Below are positions 61,678 through 64,000 of a DNA stretch of 64,000 nucleotides, piece after piece. Positions within the stretch are counted from its first letter, which is position 1, and every line of letters begins with the position of its first letter. Source of the stretch: Acidobacteriota bacterium. GTDB lineage: Bacteria; Acidobacteriota; Holophagae; Holophagales; Holophagaceae. The position numbers and the translations under genes are program-made. The notes beneath the pieces were generated by a model that searched no databases, was not told where the DNA came from, and saw only the letters and a list, made by a program, of their open reading frames with translations. The DNA is taken from the NCBI GenBank assembly GCA_016213735.1, contig JACQZU010000012.1:1-64000 (forward strand). Direction: 5' to 3'.

Positions 61678-62331
61678 ATGGAACCCAACCGCCCTCAGTC
61701 AACTCAAGAACAAGTCCCGGGGATGATCCCCGCCTGGCGCCTCCGGGGGCTGCTCTTCGAGAACTGCAACTGCCAGCTGGTCTGCCCCGGCCACATGTCC
61801 TTCCGGCAGCTCTGCACGCACGACCGCTGCATCGGACTCTGGGCCCTGTCCATCGAGGAGGGTTCCTCGGGCGACACGGACCTTGCGGGGATCCGGGCGG
61901 CGATCCTCTTCGACACCCCTCAACACATGATCGCCGGGGGTTGGACCACGGCCCTGCTGGTGGACGAGGGGACCAGCGAAGTCCAGCTGGAGGCCCTCGC
62001 GAACATCCTCGACGGCCGGGCCGGGGGGCCCTGGGCGGTGCTGGCGCGCTTCGTGGAACATCGGGAGGAGCCCCGGCGGGTCCCCATCCACCTCCTGGAC
62101 GAGGGAAGAAAAAAGCGGATGTGGGTGGAGGGGATGTTCGACACTTCCATCGAGGCCATCCGGGGCCGGGACAAGGATGGAGTGGCCGTGCTGGGGAATC
62201 TCTTCAACCAGATCCACGCCCCCACCCAGGTGCTGGCCCTGGGCAGTTCGCGCTGCACCGATGGCCGGATCTCCTTCGAGACCGAGAACACCCACGCCCT
62301 GTACTCCGCCTTCGCCTGGGAGGGTCCCTGA
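61678..62331 (+). CDS. DUF1326 protein
   Basis: A 217-aa protein of the DUF1326 family, characterised by a cysteine-rich start (LFENCNCQLVCPGHMSF with CTHDRC) and downstream segments GGWTTALLVDEGTSEVQLEAL and RVPIHLLDEG. The cysteines suggest metal or thiol chemistry; no activity is proven. It is followed with a short overlap by the DUF2182 gene, a very common pair in bacteria. An internal ATG at 61723 is also possible. Confidence 0.86.
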   Translation: MEPNRPQSTQEQVPGMIPAWRLRGLLFENCNCQLVCPGHMSFRQLCTHDRCIGLWALSIEEGSSGDTDLAGIRAAILFDTPQHMIAGGWTTALLVDEGTSEVQLEALANILDGRAGGPWAVLARFVEHREEPRRVPIHLLDEGRKKRMWVEGMFDTSIEAIRGRDKDGVAVLGNLFNQIHAPTQVLALGSSRCTDGRISFETENTHALYSAFAWEGP

Positions 62332-63101
62332 GACCGGGGGAGGGCCTGGCCGCGCGGGTCCGGCGCGACCAGACCCTGCTCCTGGCTGGCCTGGTGGTGG
62401 TGGCGGGGCTGGCCTGGTGGCACATGGGCCGCATGGCCTCCGGCGCGGTGCCCTGCCACCCCGCCGCCCCTGACGGGAAGCCTTGGTCCTGGCCCGAACT
62501 GGGATCGGCCGTGGCCATGTGGATGGTGATGATGGGGGGCATGATGCTGCCCATCGTGAGCCCATGGCTCCTGGCCCTTTCAGGGAAGGCGAGGGAGGCG
62601 GAGGGAGGCCCGGCGCCCTTTCCCGCCCTGGGAGCGTTCCTGGGGGGCTACCTGGCGGTGTGGTCGGCCTACAGCCTTCTGGCCGCCGCGGGGCAGCTGG
62701 CCCTCCAGCGCGCCGCCCTGCTCTCCGGGGAGGGAGTCCTCACCCACCGGCTCCTGGCCGGGGGTCTGCTCGTCGGGGCCGGGGTCTACCAGTGGTCTCC
62801 CTTCCGGGACGCCTGCATGACCCATTGCCGGTCCCCCTTCGCCTATTTCCTTGCCCACTGGCGGCCCGGACGGCTCGGGGCCTTCTCCATGGGCGCCCGG
62901 CACGGCCTGCACTGCGCGGGCTGCTGCTGGGCCCTCATGGGCCTCTCGTTCGTGTTCGGGGTGATGAGCCTGACCTGGATGGCGGGGCTCACGGCCTTCC
63001 TGCTTTTGGAGAAGACCACCTCCGCCGGTCCTTGGCTGGGCCGGGCCGGCGGGGTCCTGCTCTTCGCAGGGGGATTGTGGATGGCCTTCGGGCCCGCCTG
63101 A
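62328..63101 (+). CDS. DUF2182 predicted metal-binding membrane protein
   Basis: About 257 aa with six or seven TM helices. The family signature MWMVMMGGMMLPIVSPWLLAL (here MVMMGGMMLP) lies in TM2. SPFRDACMTHCRSPF and GLHCAGCCWALMGLSFVFG contribute cysteines and histidines that could bind metal. The start is uncertain: CTG at 62328 overlaps the DUF1326 stop and keeps TM1, while the first ATG at 62424 would cut it off. It is the usual partner of DUF1326; a role in metal or thiol handling is inferred. Confidence 0.82.
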   Translation: MRPGEGLAARVRRDQTLLLAGLVVVAGLAWWHMGRMASGAVPCHPAAPDGKPWSWPELGSAVAMWMVMMGGMMLPIVSPWLLALSGKAREAEGGPAPFPALGAFLGGYLAVWSAYSLLAAAGQLALQRAALLSGEGVLTHRLLAGGLLVGAGVYQWSPFRDACMTHCRSPFAYFLAHWRPGRLGAFSMGARHGLHCAGCCWALMGLSFVFGVMSLTWMAGLTAFLLLEKTTSAGPWLGRAGGVLLFAGGLWMAFGPA

Positions 63102-63143
63102 GGGTGTTTCAGGCGGCAAGGCCCCCGGCGATGCGGGCCGCGC

Positions 63144-63386
63144 CTATTTGGCCGCCTTGGCGTTCTTCGGTGTGCCGTCCTTCTCCAGGTACTTGTCGGG
63201 GTCCTTCTGGAGCTTGGGGCCGCAACCCGGGCAGCAGAGGCGGTATTCCCTTCCGCGGACCACGACGGTCTTGCTCTTCTCGGACACTTTTTCGCCCATG
63301 ACCGGGCACTTGGTGTTGGTGGCGGGAGCGGGCTTTTCGGCCGGGGCGCCCAGGAGGGCCAGGGAAATGAGGGCGGCTTGGAACAT
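63144..63386 (-). CDS. Small exported metal-site (YHS/TRASH-like) protein
   Basis: An 80-aa protein. A short signal peptide (MFQAALISLALLGAPA) leads to a cysteine-containing domain (NTKCPVMGEKVSEKSKTVVV, shown as CPVMGE, with CCPGCGPKLQKDPDKYL downstream), which resembles YHS or TRASH copper/heavy-metal modules. It is next to a CusA-type RND pump and so probably binds copper or another soft metal in the periplasm. Confidence 0.75.
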   Translation of the reverse strand: MFQAALISLALLGAPAEKPAPATNTKCPVMGEKVSEKSKTVVVRGREYRLCCPGCGPKLQKDPDKYLEKDGTPKNAKAAK

Positions 63387-63403
63387 GGGGGCTCCTGTTC
63401 GGA

Positions 63404-64000
63404 TCAGGATAACGCCGGTTGGGGCGCATCAGGGGTGGACCTGGGCAGCTCGCGCTGCTTCCAGAGGAAATAGATGGCGGGGTAGACGAGGAGTTCCAGG
63501 AGGAAACTGGTGGCCAGACCGCCCACCATGGGAGCCGCCACCCGCTTCATGACATCGGCGCCCGTGCCGATGGACCACATGATAGGCAGAAGGCCCATGA
63601 AGGCGGCGAAGACCGTCATGGCCTTGGGCCGCACGCGCTTCACCGCCCCGTGGACGATGGCCTCCACCAGGTCCGCCCGCGTGTTCAGCCTCCCCGCCGA
63701 GCGGGCCTCCTGGTGGGAGAGGTCCAGGAAGAGCAGCATGAAGACCCCGGTCTCCGCGTCCAGCCCCATGAGGGCGATGAGGCCCACCCACACCGCGATG
63801 CTCATGTTGTAGTCCAGGGCCCAGAGCAGCCAGAAGGCCCCGATGGCGGAGAAGGGCACCGCCAGCATCACGATGGAGGCCTTGAAGGCCGACCGGGTGT
63901 TCGCGTAGAGGAGGCCGAAGATCAGGACCACGGTGATGGGGAGGATGATGCGGAGCCGCTCCTTGACCCGGATCATGTTCTCGTACTGGCCGCTCCAGGT
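63404..64000 (-). CDS. Heavy-metal RND efflux pump (CusA/CzcA type), C-terminal part
   Basis: 199 codons are visible; the gene continues beyond the window. TM helices show LRIILPITVVLIFGLLYANT and MLAVPFSAIGAFWLLWAL, and the family segment GLIALMGLDAETGVFMLLFLDL with the proton-relay acidic residues of the HME subfamily. The tail is WKQRELPRSTPDAPQPALS. It should export Cu, Ag, Co, Zn or Cd with a CusB/CusC partner outside the window. The stop is 18 bp upstream of the start of the small metal-site gene, so they may be one transcript. Confidence 0.9.
   Translation of the reverse strand, partial: TWSGQYENMIRVKERLRIILPITVVLIFGLLYANTRSAFKASIVMLAVPFSAIGAFWLLWALDYNMSIAVWVGLIALMGLDAETGVFMLLFLDLSHQEARSAGRLNTRADLVEAIVHGAVKRVRPKAMTVFAAFMGLLPIMWSIGTGADVMKRVAAPMVGGLATSFLLELLVYPAIYFLWKQRELPRSTPDAPQPALS

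Overview
The window is a stretch of high-GC bacterial chromosome with dense gene packing. Many neighbouring genes share 4-nt ATGA or GTGA stop/start overlaps, and periplasmic or outer-membrane proteins are frequent, so the cell is Gram-negative. Two secreted M1-type and two M4-type peptidases, PIG-L, DUF2911, DUF4178 and a split alpha/beta proton transhydrogenase fit an Acidobacteriota relative (Holophaga/Geothrix-like). That assignment is inference from gene style and not a database result.

Layout. 1-16,150 is core chromosome: the tail of an M4 peptidase, a glycosyltransferase, motAB, yebC, a TPR membrane protein, ybeY, rsmG, a LysM protein, a PfkB kinase, an Smr protein, an outer-membrane protein, two paralogous coiled-coil periplasmic proteins, pyrF, and an M1 aminopeptidase. 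At 16,162-16,238 lies the initiator tRNA-fMet. 16,239-28,743 is a visibly AT-richer genomic island bounded by copies of the tRNA 3' end. It carries a six-gene overlapping operon hsdM-hsdS-SLATT-CD-NTase-hsdR-ygjP, a DUF2130 protein, a one-TRD HsdS, a small HTH protein and a decayed serine recombinase. 28,727-64,000 returns to core chromosome: an APC permease, an LD-carboxypeptidase, a radical SAM protein, DUF2911, carbamate kinase, pntAA-pntAB-pntB, glyQS, a second M4 peptidase, guaA, an HD-GYP response regulator, a SixA-like phosphatase, a five-gene DUF4178/mini-membrane/DUF350/spermidine synthase/amine oxidase operon, an aminotransferase, ElbB, a PIG-L/41-aa/SSS symporter/DinB operon, a second M1 peptidase, DUF1326-DUF2182, a small metal-site protein and the C-terminus of a CusA-type RND pump.

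The most notable system is the two-gene SLATT (two-TM effector) plus CD-NTase cassette, translationally coupled and inserted between hsdS and hsdR of a type I restriction-modification operon. This is the same slot that the anticodon nuclease gene prrC occupies in the E. coli prr locus. The suggested logic is a layered defence in which a cyclic-oligonucleotide-triggered membrane effector backs up, or guards, the RM complex. Second is the polyamine-type operon, where a membrane-fused aminopropyltransferase is co-transcribed with a Tat-exported flavin amine oxidase, DUF350, DUF4178 and a 59-aa membrane protein. Third is a 41-aa single-TM protein wedged by GTGA overlaps between PIG-L and a sodium-solute symporter.
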